64,000 nt of DNA from Melghirimyces algeriensis. Its GTDB lineage: Bacteria > Bacillota > Bacilli > Thermoactinomycetales > DSM-45169. The stretch is taken from assembly GCF_900182565.1 (NCBI RefSeq), contig NZ_FXTI01000004.1, positions 223,542-287,541 of the forward strand, in the 5' to 3' direction. Within the stretch, counting starts at the first letter, position 1. Every line of letters starts with the position of its first letter. The notes below the pieces were generated by a model. The model was given only the letters and a program-made list of their open reading frames with translations. It made no database searches and was not told the DNA's origin. Below, piece by piece: positions 1 through 8,442 of this stretch. The position numbers and the translations under genes were made by a program.

Positions 1-2
1 AG

Positions 3-1802
3 GAAAAGGGTTCTTTGTATACAAAGGACTTTAGTCCAAAACATTATGAGGGGATGCTGTTTAATCGTCGTTCCTATAAGACCCCAGAGGGATTGAAGAT
101 GATCACAATGGCCAAGTATTATCGTGATCAGTCGAGTGGAAGCTGGACGGTGGACGGTTCGGTTACCCCTTGGACCGAGGCGAAGAATAAAGCAGCCCAT
201 TACGGAGGAAATGATCCGTTAACAGAAAACGACCAAGCTCCTCGTGAGTTAGTGAAAGAGACTCTGGAATCCGTCGGGAAATCGATCAAGGGGAAAGAAG
301 ATCAGTATGATCAGCGGGACCCTTATGATATTGACGGAGATGGCAATGTCATGGAACCCGATGGGATGTTGGACAACCTGATGGTTGTTCATTCAGGCAT
401 TGGAGAAGAAGCTGGCGGTGGAGATCTGGGAGATGATGCGATTTGGTCTCATCGTTGGACATTGAAAAAACCGGTAACGATTCCGGGAACATCTCTGAAG
501 GCCTATGATTACATGATTCAGCCGGAAGATGGAGCGGTGGGGGTATTTAGCCATGAGTATGGTCATAACCTTGGCTTGCCTGATTTATATGACACCACGT
601 ATGGCAGTCTCGGTTCGCCAGTTGGCTCCTGGTCGCTGATGTCAGGTGGAAGCTGGAACGGTAAGATTCTTGGGACGGAACCGACCGGTCTGGATCCTTG
701 GTCCAAACAGTTTCTGCAGGCAACGTTTGGCGGAAATTGGTCCCATCCGATGGAAATTGACCTAAAGGATATTCGCGGTAAGAAAAAAGTGAAATTGAAA
801 GAGGCTAACAGTAAGAATCTTTTTGGAAAAGTACTGAAGATCAACCTGCCAGATGTGGAAAAAGAGCCTCCTACAAAGCCGAAAGATGGGGAATATGCTT
901 ATTTTTCCAAAATGGGTGACAACTTGAACACCAAGATGACCTCGGAGGTTGTGGACCTTTCCGACGTATCCAATGCTACCCTTTTCTTTGATTCGTGGCG
1001 TCAAATTGAAGCAGGATATGATTACCTGTATATCAATGTGATTGATGAGGCCACCGGTGAAAAGCAAGAATTGCAAGCCTATGACGACGATACAAACGGC
1101 AAGTGGGTAAGAGAAGAACTGGACCTTTCCCGCTTTTCCGGAAAGAAAGTGAAATTGGAATTTAACTACGTTACAGATGGTGGGTTGGCAAAAGAAGGAT
1201 TCTATGTAGATAACATTCAAGTGACAGGGGATGATAAAACCCTATTCGAAGATGGAGCCGAAGACCCCAAGTTTGACTTGGACGGGTTTATCCGCTTTGA
1301 TGGGACTGGAACCAAGCATCCAAGCTACTATCTGGTGGAGTGGCGGACCCATCATGGCGTAGATAAAGGGTTGGCCAATCTGCGTCGAGGAGACAGCTTC
1401 CTCACCTATGATCCTGGAATGGTCGTCTGGCATTATGATGGTCGCTACATGGACAACAATACCAGCCAACATCCAGGCTATGGTCTGGTTGGTGTGGTCG
1501 ATGCCCATCAAAAACTTCTCTATTGGAACAAAGATTGGACCAAGCCTGCCTCGGACCGTTACTTGCTGAAAGACGCAGCATTCAGTCGCAGCCGAACCTC
1601 TCCAGTCGATATTGAAGGCTATCGGGATTACGGAGATTTGAAGTATCCCTCCTTTAGGCCAACGCGTAAATTTAACGATCATAAGAATTACTCCATGCCT
1701 GGGGCTGAATCCGTGGGTAAAATTCTCCCCAAATACGGACTTCGCATCAAAGTGAAAAGAGAGAAAAAACGTGGGGGCGTCATTCAAATTTGGAGACGCT
1801 GA
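3..1802 (+). CDS. Immune inhibitor A-like M6 zinc metalloprotease, 3' part (5' end outside window)
   Basis: Secreted metallopeptidase of the M6 (immune inhibitor A) family, which degrades extracellular proteins. The reading frame is open to the left edge, so the signal peptide and propeptide are missing here; a TTG at 15 is only an internal codon. The zinc site HEYGHNLGLPD lies at about residues 182-192 of the visible part and carries the two His and Glu of HExxH plus the third ligand region. Before it sits an acidic DIDGDGNVMEPDG loop that looks calcium binding. The C-terminal half holds an FYVDNIQV-type beta-sandwich segment followed by a further M6-like region containing YYLVEWR. A strong terminator follows directly, so it is probably monocistronic or the last gene of its unit. 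Family assignment is firm; the substrate is unknown. Confidence 0.9.
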   Translation, partial: EKGSLYTKDFSPKHYEGMLFNRRSYKTPEGLKMITMAKYYRDQSSGSWTVDGSVTPWTEAKNKAAHYGGNDPLTENDQAPRELVKETLESVGKSIKGKEDQYDQRDPYDIDGDGNVMEPDGMLDNLMVVHSGIGEEAGGGDLGDDAIWSHRWTLKKPVTIPGTSLKAYDYMIQPEDGAVGVFSHEYGHNLGLPDLYDTTYGSLGSPVGSWSLMSGGSWNGKILGTEPTGLDPWSKQFLQATFGGNWSHPMEIDLKDIRGKKKVKLKEANSKNLFGKVLKINLPDVEKEPPTKPKDGEYAYFSKMGDNLNTKMTSEVVDLSDVSNATLFFDSWRQIEAGYDYLYINVIDEATGEKQELQAYDDDTNGKWVREELDLSRFSGKKVKLEFNYVTDGGLAKEGFYVDNIQVTGDDKTLFEDGAEDPKFDLDGFIRFDGTGTKHPSYYLVEWRTHHGVDKGLANLRRGDSFLTYDPGMVVWHYDGRYMDNNTSQHPGYGLVGVVDAHQKLLYWNKDWTKPASDRYLLKDAAFSRSRTSPVDIEGYRDYGDLKYPSFRPTRKFNDHKNYSMPGAESVGKILPKYGLRIKVKREKKRGGVIQIWRR

Positions 1803-1808
1803 CTTCGT

Positions 1809-1850
1809 ACCACAAGGACCGATCCTTTGGGATGGGTCCTTATTTGTGGT
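1809..1850 (+). terminator. Rho-independent terminator after the M6 protease
   Basis: Long hairpin in which ACCACAA, GGACC and GATCC pair with GGAT, GGTCC and TTGTGGT. It starts 7 bases after the stop codon. The stem is interrupted by a few unpaired bases and there is no long T tract, so it could also act in both directions. Confidence 0.6.
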
Positions 1851-2258
1851 TAAGAGAAAGGCAGCAACGATTTGAACAGAATGAAAACAGAAGGGAATGC
1901 AGAGCGAGATATTCATAGTAGATATTTTATTTTAAATATAGTATATTAAAAATTGGGAGTTTGCCATGTTTTTGAGGAAGGGTGTATGGATGATACCAGT
2001 TGAAATTTTTTTATTTTTTGTGTCGAATAATGTTCAAAATTAAAAAGGTGGTAATGAAAGGGATGGGGAAATATCCGTCGCTTTCAATTGCTGTTCCAGA
2101 CACCTTGGGGAAAATGCGGCTGGAATGACGATACTGGCATCCAATGATTGTTTTTCATTGTATAATTAAGTGGGAAGAGGAAGGATGTGAAGACGATCCG
2201 AGAACCGCCTTTTCAATAACTCCTTCAAAGAGAGAGTCAATGGATGCAGGTATTAAAT
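1851..2258. other. AT-rich intergenic region
   Basis: Non-coding stretch between the protease terminator and the MFS gene. It is AT-rich near 1920-2045 and contains a TATAAT at 2160-2165 without a convincing -35 at the right distance. No structured RNA or repeat was recognised. Confidence 0.4.
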
Positions 2259-2270
2259 GGAGGCACATGA

Positions 2271-3506
2271 ATGAAAAAAAATCTCTCTTTTCAATTTCTC
2301 TGGATCGGGCAGTCCCTCGCGAACCTGGGGGATGCTTTATTTATGTTGTCCATCATATCATTTATATATAAAGTGACTCATTCCGTCACATTTACAGCAT
2401 TATTTACTGTCTTGCAAGTGGGGGGTCAGTCCATTAGTGGAGTATTGGCTCCTCTAGTCATGGATCGTTACCGATTATCTTTGATTCTAATGACATCTCA
2501 AGTCGGTCAAACGATTCTTCTTATGATTTTGACGATTTTTCTGATTCCTATTTCGTCAGCTACATTCTTTATGCCCTTGGTGTTGTTGGTTGTTTTTTCT
2601 ATATCATTTCTGGATGGATGGACCAATCCCTCACGGAATGCTTTGGTACCCAGGCTGGTTCAGCCAAATCAGCTGATTCAGGCAAACAGTTTATTGGCCA
2701 CATCTGATCAGGTGGTTCGGTTGCTGGGTTGGTCTCTGGGAGGAGTACTCATTGCCTATATAGGAGAGGAAAAGCTTCTCTGGATCATTATTGGAATGAT
2801 GACGGTCTCCACAGCTTCACTGTTTTTGTTGAAAGAACCAAAAGGGGCAATGGATTCAAGGGACAAAAGTAAAAGTAAACTGGATCACATGAAAGAGGGA
2901 TGGGTTGCGCTTTGGAGAGATCCAATCCTGCGCTCGGTATCCTTAATGGAGATGTTTGAGATCTGTGGAAGGAGTATTTGGGCGGGAGCCATTGTACTCG
3001 TTTTTGTGAAAGATGTTTTACAGAAAGGTGAAGCTTGGTGGGGGTTCATCAATGCAAGCTACTTTGCTGGTACCATTATTGGTGGGCTTGTCATCTGGTT
3101 TGTTGCCAAATGGGTCTATCAGCACATCTATCACAGTATGTTTCTGGGCTCGACAGGGGTTTGTATCTTTACATTATGGTTTGCTTTCAATACAAATCCC
3201 TGGATCGCACTTTTATTGACGGTATTCATGGGTCCTGCCTATCAATTGCGTGGAATTGCTCAGAAAACATTATTTCAGAATAGAATTAGCAGTCATTTAT
3301 TGCCAAAAGCGTTTTCCGCTCAAAATACAATCATCAATGTAACGTTTGGTTTATCCATTCTTATCATGGGCTTCATTTCTGATGTATGGGGAGTAAAGAC
3401 CGTCTATTTTGTGACAGCCAGCTTGTTTGCCTTATCTGCATTGTTGGCGGTAATTTTAAAGAAAAAATATGGCGGTCCGTTTGATGTATTCAAGGAATCA
3501 ACTTAG
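2271..3506 (+). CDS. MFS transporter, DHA/enterobactin-exporter-like
   Basis: Integral membrane transporter of the major facilitator superfamily, 411 residues, with about 10-12 hydrophobic segments and the usual cytoplasmic central loop (charged stretch around residues 193-210, rich in Lys and Asp). Such proteins export small molecules, often drugs, using the proton gradient. The start is ATG 2271, chosen for the GGAGG at 2259-2263 seven bases upstream. The N-terminus WIGQSLANLGDALF is typical of the subfamily once annotated as macrolide or enterobactin efflux. It stands alone: the next gene lies behind a gap, and the lipopeptide operon is 2.4 kb downstream. A role in exporting the lipopeptide is possible but not supported by linkage. 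Substrate unknown. Confidence 0.85.
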   Translation: MKKNLSFQFLWIGQSLANLGDALFMLSIISFIYKVTHSVTFTALFTVLQVGGQSISGVLAPLVMDRYRLSLILMTSQVGQTILLMILTIFLIPISSATFFMPLVLLVVFSISFLDGWTNPSRNALVPRLVQPNQLIQANSLLATSDQVVRLLGWSLGGVLIAYIGEEKLLWIIIGMMTVSTASLFLLKEPKGAMDSRDKSKSKLDHMKEGWVALWRDPILRSVSLMEMFEICGRSIWAGAIVLVFVKDVLQKGEAWWGFINASYFAGTIIGGLVIWFVAKWVYQHIYHSMFLGSTGVCIFTLWFAFNTNPWIALLLTVFMGPAYQLRGIAQKTLFQNRISSHLLPKAFSAQNTIINVTFGLSILIMGFISDVWGVKTVYFVTASLFALSALLAVILKKKYGGPFDVFKEST

Positions 3507-3692
3507 AGATGGTGAGTGGTTTTTGAATTGATTTAATTCGTATGTATCAATGAGTTCGTGATATGAAAGGTGGTGTTTTATGCCGGGTGGCGTCAAAATG
3601 TTTTTTCCTCTTGTGAAGATTTGAAGGGGAAAGTGAACAGATGGGCAGAGCGGAGTTTCAGAAATACAAAGAACTGCTGGCGAAGAGTATCT

Positions 3693-4712
3693 ATGAAAAA
3701 GGGTGGTTTTTCATTGAAACAGGAAATTCGGGATCTGTTCCATAAGGGCATTTTGTCGGAAGCCGCAAAGAGACACGGAGTTTCTGTGGAGCAGGTTCGC
3801 TTTGTGAAAGATGCGGAGAATTACGTTTATGAGTTTGAAAGGAATCAACAACCCTTAATTTTACGAATCACTCACACGATTCGTCGCAATCCGAACTATA
3901 TCATGGGGGAACTGGAATGGTTAAATTATTTGGCGGATCATGGTTTGACCGTCTCACGAGCCGTTCCTTCTATGGATGGAAATCTCATTGAATGGATTCC
4001 GGCAAAAGAAGGCCGTTTTTTGGCCATCGCTTATGAAAAAGCTCCAGGGAAACCGATTGGGAAAGAAGATTGGAATGAATCGTTTTTTCAGACATGGGGA
4101 GCTTATGTCGGACGGATGCACTCCCTAACCAAACAGTATACGTTGAGCAATCCCGCATATAAACGTCAAGAATGGTACGAAGAAGAGCAACTAAACTTGC
4201 GTAAATACGTTCCAGAACATCAAACACAGGTGATGAAGAAAACAGAAGAGTTGATGGAAAAACTTCATCAACTGCCTAAAGGCAAGGATTCCTATGGATT
4301 GGTACACGCCGATCTCCATCAAGGGAATTTTCATTGGGATAAGGGGAAAATCATCACTTTTGATTTTGATGATATCGGATATAACTGGTTTATGAATGAC
4401 ATTGCCATTCTCCTTTACAATGTCCAATGGTTTCCAACGGTTCCCTATGAGGATCGGGAAGCGTTTGTACGCCATTTCTTCACCCATTTTATGACTGGAT
4501 ACAGGAAGGAAAATGATTTGGACCCGTGGTGGTATCAATATATCCCAGACTTCCTTCGTCTGCGCCATATGCTGTTATATGGGCTGTTTCATCAGTTTTT
4601 CGACTTGAACGATCTGAAAGATGAAGAAGCAAACATGTTGAAGCAATATCGTTATGAGATTGAAAACGAAACTCCGATTGTAAATTTGGATTTCACAGCG
4701 ATCAATGTATAA
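3693..4712 (+). CDS. Aminoglycoside phosphotransferase-family kinase (CotS/YtmP-like)
   Basis: Soluble protein of about 339 residues with the APH/choline-kinase fold. The catalytic loop is visible as VHADLHQGNFHWD (Brenner motif, with catalytic Asp and Asn) followed by the magnesium-binding FDFDD. Members of this family phosphorylate small hydroxyl substrates (choline, homoserine, aminoglycosides) or belong to spore coat (CotS). The true substrate cannot be read from the sequence. ATG 3693 is taken as start; a TTG at 3714 has a better-spaced ribosome site (GGGTGG at 3701-3706) and would remove 7 residues. The open frame extends upstream to 3570, but that part lacks family sequence. It is followed by its own terminator, so probably a single-gene unit. 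Confidence 0.8.
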   Translation: MKKGGFSLKQEIRDLFHKGILSEAAKRHGVSVEQVRFVKDAENYVYEFERNQQPLILRITHTIRRNPNYIMGELEWLNYLADHGLTVSRAVPSMDGNLIEWIPAKEGRFLAIAYEKAPGKPIGKEDWNESFFQTWGAYVGRMHSLTKQYTLSNPAYKRQEWYEEEQLNLRKYVPEHQTQVMKKTEELMEKLHQLPKGKDSYGLVHADLHQGNFHWDKGKIITFDFDDIGYNWFMNDIAILLYNVQWFPTVPYEDREAFVRHFFTHFMTGYRKENDLDPWWYQYIPDFLRLRHMLLYGLFHQFFDLNDLKDEEANMLKQYRYEIENETPIVNLDFTAINV

Positions 4713-4722
4713 TCAGGATGGA

Positions 4723-4756
4723 GAGGAGGACCTTCTTCGGGAAGGTTCTCCTTTTT
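4723..4756 (+). terminator. Rho-independent terminator
   Basis: Hairpin with AGGAGGACCTTC pairing to GGAAGGTTCTCCT around a TTCG tetraloop, followed by TTTTTG. It lies 11 bases after the stop of the kinase gene. Confidence 0.85.
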
Positions 4757-4898
4757 GTATTTTTTGGAGAAATGTTCAAACCGGGTTTTGTAAACCTATT
4801 GGAATTACCCATTGTCAGATTGTTTTCTGCTTGCAAGGCTTATATATTTTTCTCGGTGGATCATAATAAGGGAGACATTGCGAAAGGAGTTGGATAAA

Positions 4899-5360
4899 AT
4901 GGGATCTTTGGAGCGATATAATGGAAATGATGACCATCCATTGACACGGTTGCGTCATGAATTGGATCGTTCTTTTCAGCGGTTATTTGATGATCCGACG
5001 TTTTTTGGGGAAGGGTTGGGGGGACGAACATTCCTGCCTGCTCTGAATGTGGAAGAAAAAGCCGACCGCTATGTGATTCAGGCGGAAATGCCAGGGATGG
5101 AGGAGGATGATATTGATATTGAGGTTCAGGGGAACACCTTGACCATTCGGGGCGAACGCCGGGAAGAGCGCCGCGAAGAGAGTCGCTACCACCTGATGGA
5201 GAGCCGTTACGGTACCTTTCAACGATCCTTTACGTTGCCAGAAAACGCCGATGTAGAAAGGATTACGGCCGAAAGCAGGAATGGGGTCCTTTATGTGGAT
5301 GTGCCGAAGGATCAGTCGAGAGGTCCAAGGAAAATCCGAATCAACAAGCCGAATCAATAA
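4899..5360 (+). CDS. Small heat shock protein, Hsp20/alpha-crystallin family
   Basis: Cytoplasmic ATP-independent chaperone of 153 residues that binds unfolding proteins. The alpha-crystallin domain spans about residues 45-140: PALNVEEKADRYVIQAEMPG, then IEVQGNTLTIRGER, and the closing NGVLYVDVPK. The C-terminal tail IRINKPNQ carries the I-x-I motif used for oligomer assembly. The N-terminal arm holds LDRSFQRLFDDP, usual in bacterial Hsp20. ATG 4899 is chosen because AAAGGAG at 4883-4889 is correctly spaced; the frame upstream has no family similarity. No CIRCE element was seen upstream, so control by HrcA is not indicated. A terminator follows at 5378. Confidence 0.92.
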   Translation: MGSLERYNGNDDHPLTRLRHELDRSFQRLFDDPTFFGEGLGGRTFLPALNVEEKADRYVIQAEMPGMEEDDIDIEVQGNTLTIRGERREERREESRYHLMESRYGTFQRSFTLPENADVERITAESRNGVLYVDVPKDQSRGPRKIRINKPNQ

Positions 5361-5377
5361 ACGGTTGGGAAGCTTAT

Positions 5378-5408
5378 ACCGCAATCCGTAAGGAATTGCG
5401 GTTTTTGT
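5378..5408 (+). terminator. Rho-independent terminator after hsp20
   Basis: Stem ACCGCAAT...ATTGCGGT with an inner CC/GG pair and TAA loop, followed by TTTTTG. Confidence 0.85.
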
Positions 5409-5495
5409 TGTATATTCTGTTTTTACTTATTATAGATTGAAGAATAAATTATATTAAGTTAGTAGACTTTATACAATCTATTCATATTATCATTA

Positions 5496-5524
5496 TTGTA
5501 ATCAATAATGTTGTTTGATAAAAT
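5496..5524 (+). promoter_or_regulatory. Candidate sigma-A promoter upstream of lipopeptide operon
   Basis: TTGTAA at 5496-5501, a 17-base spacer and TAAAAT at 5519-5524. It would give a leader of about 340 bases before the first gene. The region 5410-5800 is very AT-rich, so chance matches are likely; nothing else recognisable is in it. Confidence 0.25.
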
Positions 5525-5812
5525 ATTTACATAAATATAAATACTATTTAAAAATGTTCGATGCGTGGATTATATCCATGAATTTTTGGTCATTCAAGCT
5601 TGATAGGAGTGCTCCTTTGATCCTGATTTTTATTTTTCTTTGGCATGATTTTATATTGCTATACTTGTTTATGGATTTTTGTCTGTTTTTTTAAGTTGTT
5701 AAATAGCAGAGGTAACGATCTGCCAGGGTCTTGCTTTTTAATGGGAATAATACAGGAGTGGGACTTTAGTAGAATGTTTGTTTATCTTCTCTCGGTTGCG
5801 AGAGATTACCCA

Positions 5813-5849
5813 AGAATCCCCTGTGTTTACGTATGGGGAGTTGGTCAAA
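5813..5849 (+). mobile_element. Orphan right end of an IS200/IS605-type element (degraded)
   Basis: Hairpin CCCCTGTG-TTTA-CGTA-T-GGGG preceded by AGAAT and followed by GAGTTGGTCAAAC. The same arrangement occurs at 52341-52376. Right ends of IS605-group elements, which are also the 3' ends of TnpB or IscB guide RNAs, have this form: GC-rich hairpin, then GTCAA-like terminus. No tnpA or tnpB frame is nearby, so this is a remnant. It lies only 25 bases before the start of the first biosynthetic gene and could now act in its leader. Confidence 0.5.
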
Positions 5850-5873
5850 CGTTTAAAATGAGGTGTATTTTGA

Positions 5874-7367
5874 ATGCGAGAGAAGTTGACGGGTCGTATA
5901 TCAGGAATGCCCACTCATCCTCTGCATGAAGAAATTTTGGAACCGCAGTTTGCGTACGAGGTTGAAAATTTGTTACCTGCGTACATTCAAATTGAGTTGG
6001 TGATGCTTTTTGAATACGTTAGAATGGGCTACATTCCCAAACCGGAAGCACAGAAAATATCCGATCTATTGCTTTCCATCAATCACGATACGTTGACTGC
6101 AGATCCAACCAAAAATATGTCGGATATTGCCTTTGCCATTGAACGCACGGTAGAGTCTTCGCTTCCTGCTTCGGTGCCTGCTTGGCATATGGACCGGAGC
6201 CGCAATGATTTTCAAGCGTGTGCTCAGGTAATGTTTGCTCGTTCTGAGTGGCTGGAGTTAATGGAAGGTCTTCAAACACTGATTGAATCCATGGTTGTAT
6301 TGGCAGAACGATATCGGGAGATGCCCATGCCGGGGTATACACACTACCAGACAGCGCAGATTATTACACCAGGTTATTATCTGACCGCAATTGCCGAGGA
6401 GCTTTTACAAACCTTCACGCGTTGGGTTCAATTATATGATGAGATCAACCAGTGCCCTCTTGGATCAGGAGCGATGTCTGGTACCGAGTTGGACTGGGAT
6501 CGCAATCGGCTTTCTGGTCTGTTGGGATTTCGTCAGCCTCGTTCAAACGCTCTTGTAGCCGTCGCTTCCCGCGAATGGGTATTGCGAATATCATCTGAAT
6601 GTTCTGTTTTATCTGTCTTACTATCCCGGTTTGTAACCGATCTGATTCAATGGGGCAACAGTGAGATGCGTTTGATTGATTTGCCGGATGAGCTATCCGG
6701 AATTTCCTCAGCCATGCCACAAAAGAAGAATTTCCCTATTTTGGAAAGGATACGAGGGAAAAGCGCTCATTTGTCTGCGTTTCATCTGGACATGGTTCTT
6801 GGACAGCGCAACACCCCGTTCACAAACTTAGTGGAAGTTTCAAAAGAAGCGGGTACTCATCTTTGGACCCTGTTTCAAACATGCAAGTCGTTGTTTCGCT
6901 TGTTAACCGTTGTTACGGATCATTTAAGCTTTAAGGAAAAAGAAATGCTTGCGATCTGCCAACGTGATTTCTTTGGCGGCTTTACTCTTGCCAATAGGCT
7001 GACTATGAGAGAAAACATTCCATACCGAACCTCTCAGGTGATTGCAGGAAAGTATATTATGAGTCTCATTCAACAGGGCTTAAAACCGTCCGATAAACAC
7101 CCTCAATTATTGAGAGAAAAGTGTGCTGAGGAAGGTTTTGAAGTCTCGGACTTAAGTGACATACTTGCCGATGTATTTGATGTGCAGGGAAATCTGTATG
7201 TAAAAAGGTCTACAGGCTCTACCCATCCAGAACAAGTGCGGAAACGGTTGATGGTACAAAAGGATCGGGTACAGGACTTGGACAGGGAGCGGAGAAGGCG
7301 ATTGAAGCAATTGGTGACGGCAGAAACAGAGAGAAAGCGGCTGTTGCAGGAACTATCCTCTACATAG
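5874..7367 (+). CDS. Argininosuccinate lyase/fumarase superfamily enzyme, probable 2,3-diamino acid lyase
   Basis: Enzyme of 497 residues in the argininosuccinate lyase superfamily, which splits C-N bonds with release of fumarate. The family signature appears as SSAMPQKKNF (usual form SSxMPQKKNP), with its catalytic Ser, near residue 281; the HYQTAQ stretch near residue 158 corresponds to the HxQ region. Start ATG 5874 has GAGGTG eight bases upstream. It is the first gene of the biosynthetic operon and touches the SbnA-like gene downstream. An arginine-pathway role is unlikely because no other arg gene is present. In friulimicin and pacidamycin clusters an argininosuccinate lyase homologue works with a cysteine-synthase homologue and a threonine kinase to make 2,3-diaminobutyrate; the same trio is present here. 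That role is inferred from this combination. Confidence 0.8.
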   Translation: MREKLTGRISGMPTHPLHEEILEPQFAYEVENLLPAYIQIELVMLFEYVRMGYIPKPEAQKISDLLLSINHDTLTADPTKNMSDIAFAIERTVESSLPASVPAWHMDRSRNDFQACAQVMFARSEWLELMEGLQTLIESMVVLAERYREMPMPGYTHYQTAQIITPGYYLTAIAEELLQTFTRWVQLYDEINQCPLGSGAMSGTELDWDRNRLSGLLGFRQPRSNALVAVASREWVLRISSECSVLSVLLSRFVTDLIQWGNSEMRLIDLPDELSGISSAMPQKKNFPILERIRGKSAHLSAFHLDMVLGQRNTPFTNLVEVSKEAGTHLWTLFQTCKSLFRLLTVVTDHLSFKEKEMLAICQRDFFGGFTLANRLTMRENIPYRTSQVIAGKYIMSLIQQGLKPSDKHPQLLREKCAEEGFEVSDLSDILADVFDVQGNLYVKRSTGSTHPEQVRKRLMVQKDRVQDLDRERRRRLKQLVTAETERKRLLQELSST

Positions 7368-7368
7368 A

Positions 7369-8442
7369 ATGAAAGGACGGGGTTCGGTGTTATACAAAAG
7401 TATGGTGGATGTCATCGGCAAAACTCCGTTGGTTAAGCTGCGCTTGAACATTCCATCGGCCGCTTCGGTATACGCCAAGCTTGAATTAATGAATCCTTTT
7501 GGAATGAAAGACCGAGTGGCCAAGCAAACCATTCTTGCAGCAAAATCTTCCGGAGAATTAAGGGATGGTATACCGATCATTGAAAGCTCTTCAGGTACAA
7601 TGGCTTGCGGAGTGGCACTTGTCGGAAGATATCTTGGGCACCCAGTGCACATTGTAACCGATCCGCGGATCGATTCCATCACCTATGCCAAATTGACGTC
7701 GCTGGGCTGTCACATACATATTGTAACGGAAATGGGTCAAAATGGGTGGCAGAGCTCGCGCCTTGTACGTCTACAGGAACTGATGAAGGAATATCCGGGG
7801 GCGTTTTGGCCCCGACAGTATGAGAATCCGGAAAATCCAAAAGCGTACCAAGAGTTGGCGATGGAACTCATGCATGATCTGGAACGAATTGATATCTTGG
7901 TCGGTTCTGTCGGTAGTGGAGGTTCTCTGTCCGGAACGGCACGTGCTTTGAAAGAGGTGCACCCGGAACTGAGAGTTGTGGCGGTCGATGCAACTGGAAG
8001 TGTGATTTTTGGACAACCGGATCGACCCACCCGTTTACAGGGAGGAATCGGCAACAGTTTGGTTGCAGCCAATGTAGAATTTGATGTGATGGATGATGTG
8101 CATTGGTTGAATGATGAAGAGGCCTTTGCGGCCACACTGGAGCTTGCACAAAATGAACAAATTTTTGCAGGGAACAGTTCAGGGTCCGTATATGCAGTTG
8201 CCAGATGGCTTGCAGGTCAGATTTCAGAGGAATGCAATATTGTGGCGATCCTGCCGGATCGAGGGGATCGTTATACGGATACAGTCTACAGCGATCTGTA
8301 TCATAAACAGAACCAATTATCAAAAACGTGTATGTTTTCTAAAGAGCCCAAATGCGTCAATTTGGATGCTGAGGTGACCACATGGTCGTATGCAAAACTG
8401 ATGGGAGTTCATCCACATGAAGAAAAAACTGTTATTCGTTGA
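7369..8442 (+). CDS. SbnA-like PLP-dependent synthase for a 2,3-diamino acid
   Basis: Fold-type II PLP enzyme of about 357 residues, closest in recalled sequence to staphyloferrin SbnA. The Schiff-base lysine is in NPFGMKDRVAK, the substrate loop is ESSSGTMACG, and the phosphate loop is GSVGSGGSLSG. The C-terminal stretch VAVDATGSVIFG and ILPDRGDRYTDTVYSD closely resembles SbnA. SbnA replaces the phosphate of O-phosphoserine with an amino group donor. Here an Asp donor, followed by fumarate release by the upstream lyase, would yield 2,3-diaminopropionate, or 2,3-diaminobutyrate if O-phosphothreonine is used (inference). Start is ATG 7369 or more likely GTG 7387, which has GGACGGGG just upstream. 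It overlaps the next gene by 26 bases, indicating translational coupling. Confidence 0.85.
   Translation: MKGRGSVLYKSMVDVIGKTPLVKLRLNIPSAASVYAKLELMNPFGMKDRVAKQTILAAKSSGELRDGIPIIESSSGTMACGVALVGRYLGHPVHIVTDPRIDSITYAKLTSLGCHIHIVTEMGQNGWQSSRLVRLQELMKEYPGAFWPRQYENPENPKAYQELAMELMHDLERIDILVGSVGSGGSLSGTARALKEVHPELRVVAVDATGSVIFGQPDRPTRLQGGIGNSLVAANVEFDVMDDVHWLNDEEAFAATLELAQNEQIFAGNSSGSVYAVARWLAGQISEECNIVAILPDRGDRYTDTVYSDLYHKQNQLSKTCMFSKEPKCVNLDAEVTTWSYAKLMGVHPHEEKTVIR

Noticed and set aside
2144..2371. Open frame of 75 codons overlapping the MFS start
   Set aside because: Runs into the MFS gene in another frame, no ribosome site, no family-like sequence.
2271..3506. MFS transporter as exporter of the lipopeptide
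   Set aside because: It is separated from the operon by two unrelated units with terminators; the assignment would be guesswork.
3580..3745. Two short open frames (14 codons from 3580, 34 codons from 3641) with fair ribosome sites before the phosphotransferase gene
   Set aside because: No recognisable family, very short, and the second overlaps the likely start of the real gene; they may be remnants of a leader.
5813..5849. Hairpin first read as a lone type I-E CRISPR repeat
   Set aside because: Only two copies 46 kb apart, no spacer array, and the GGTCAA ending fits an IS605-type right end better.
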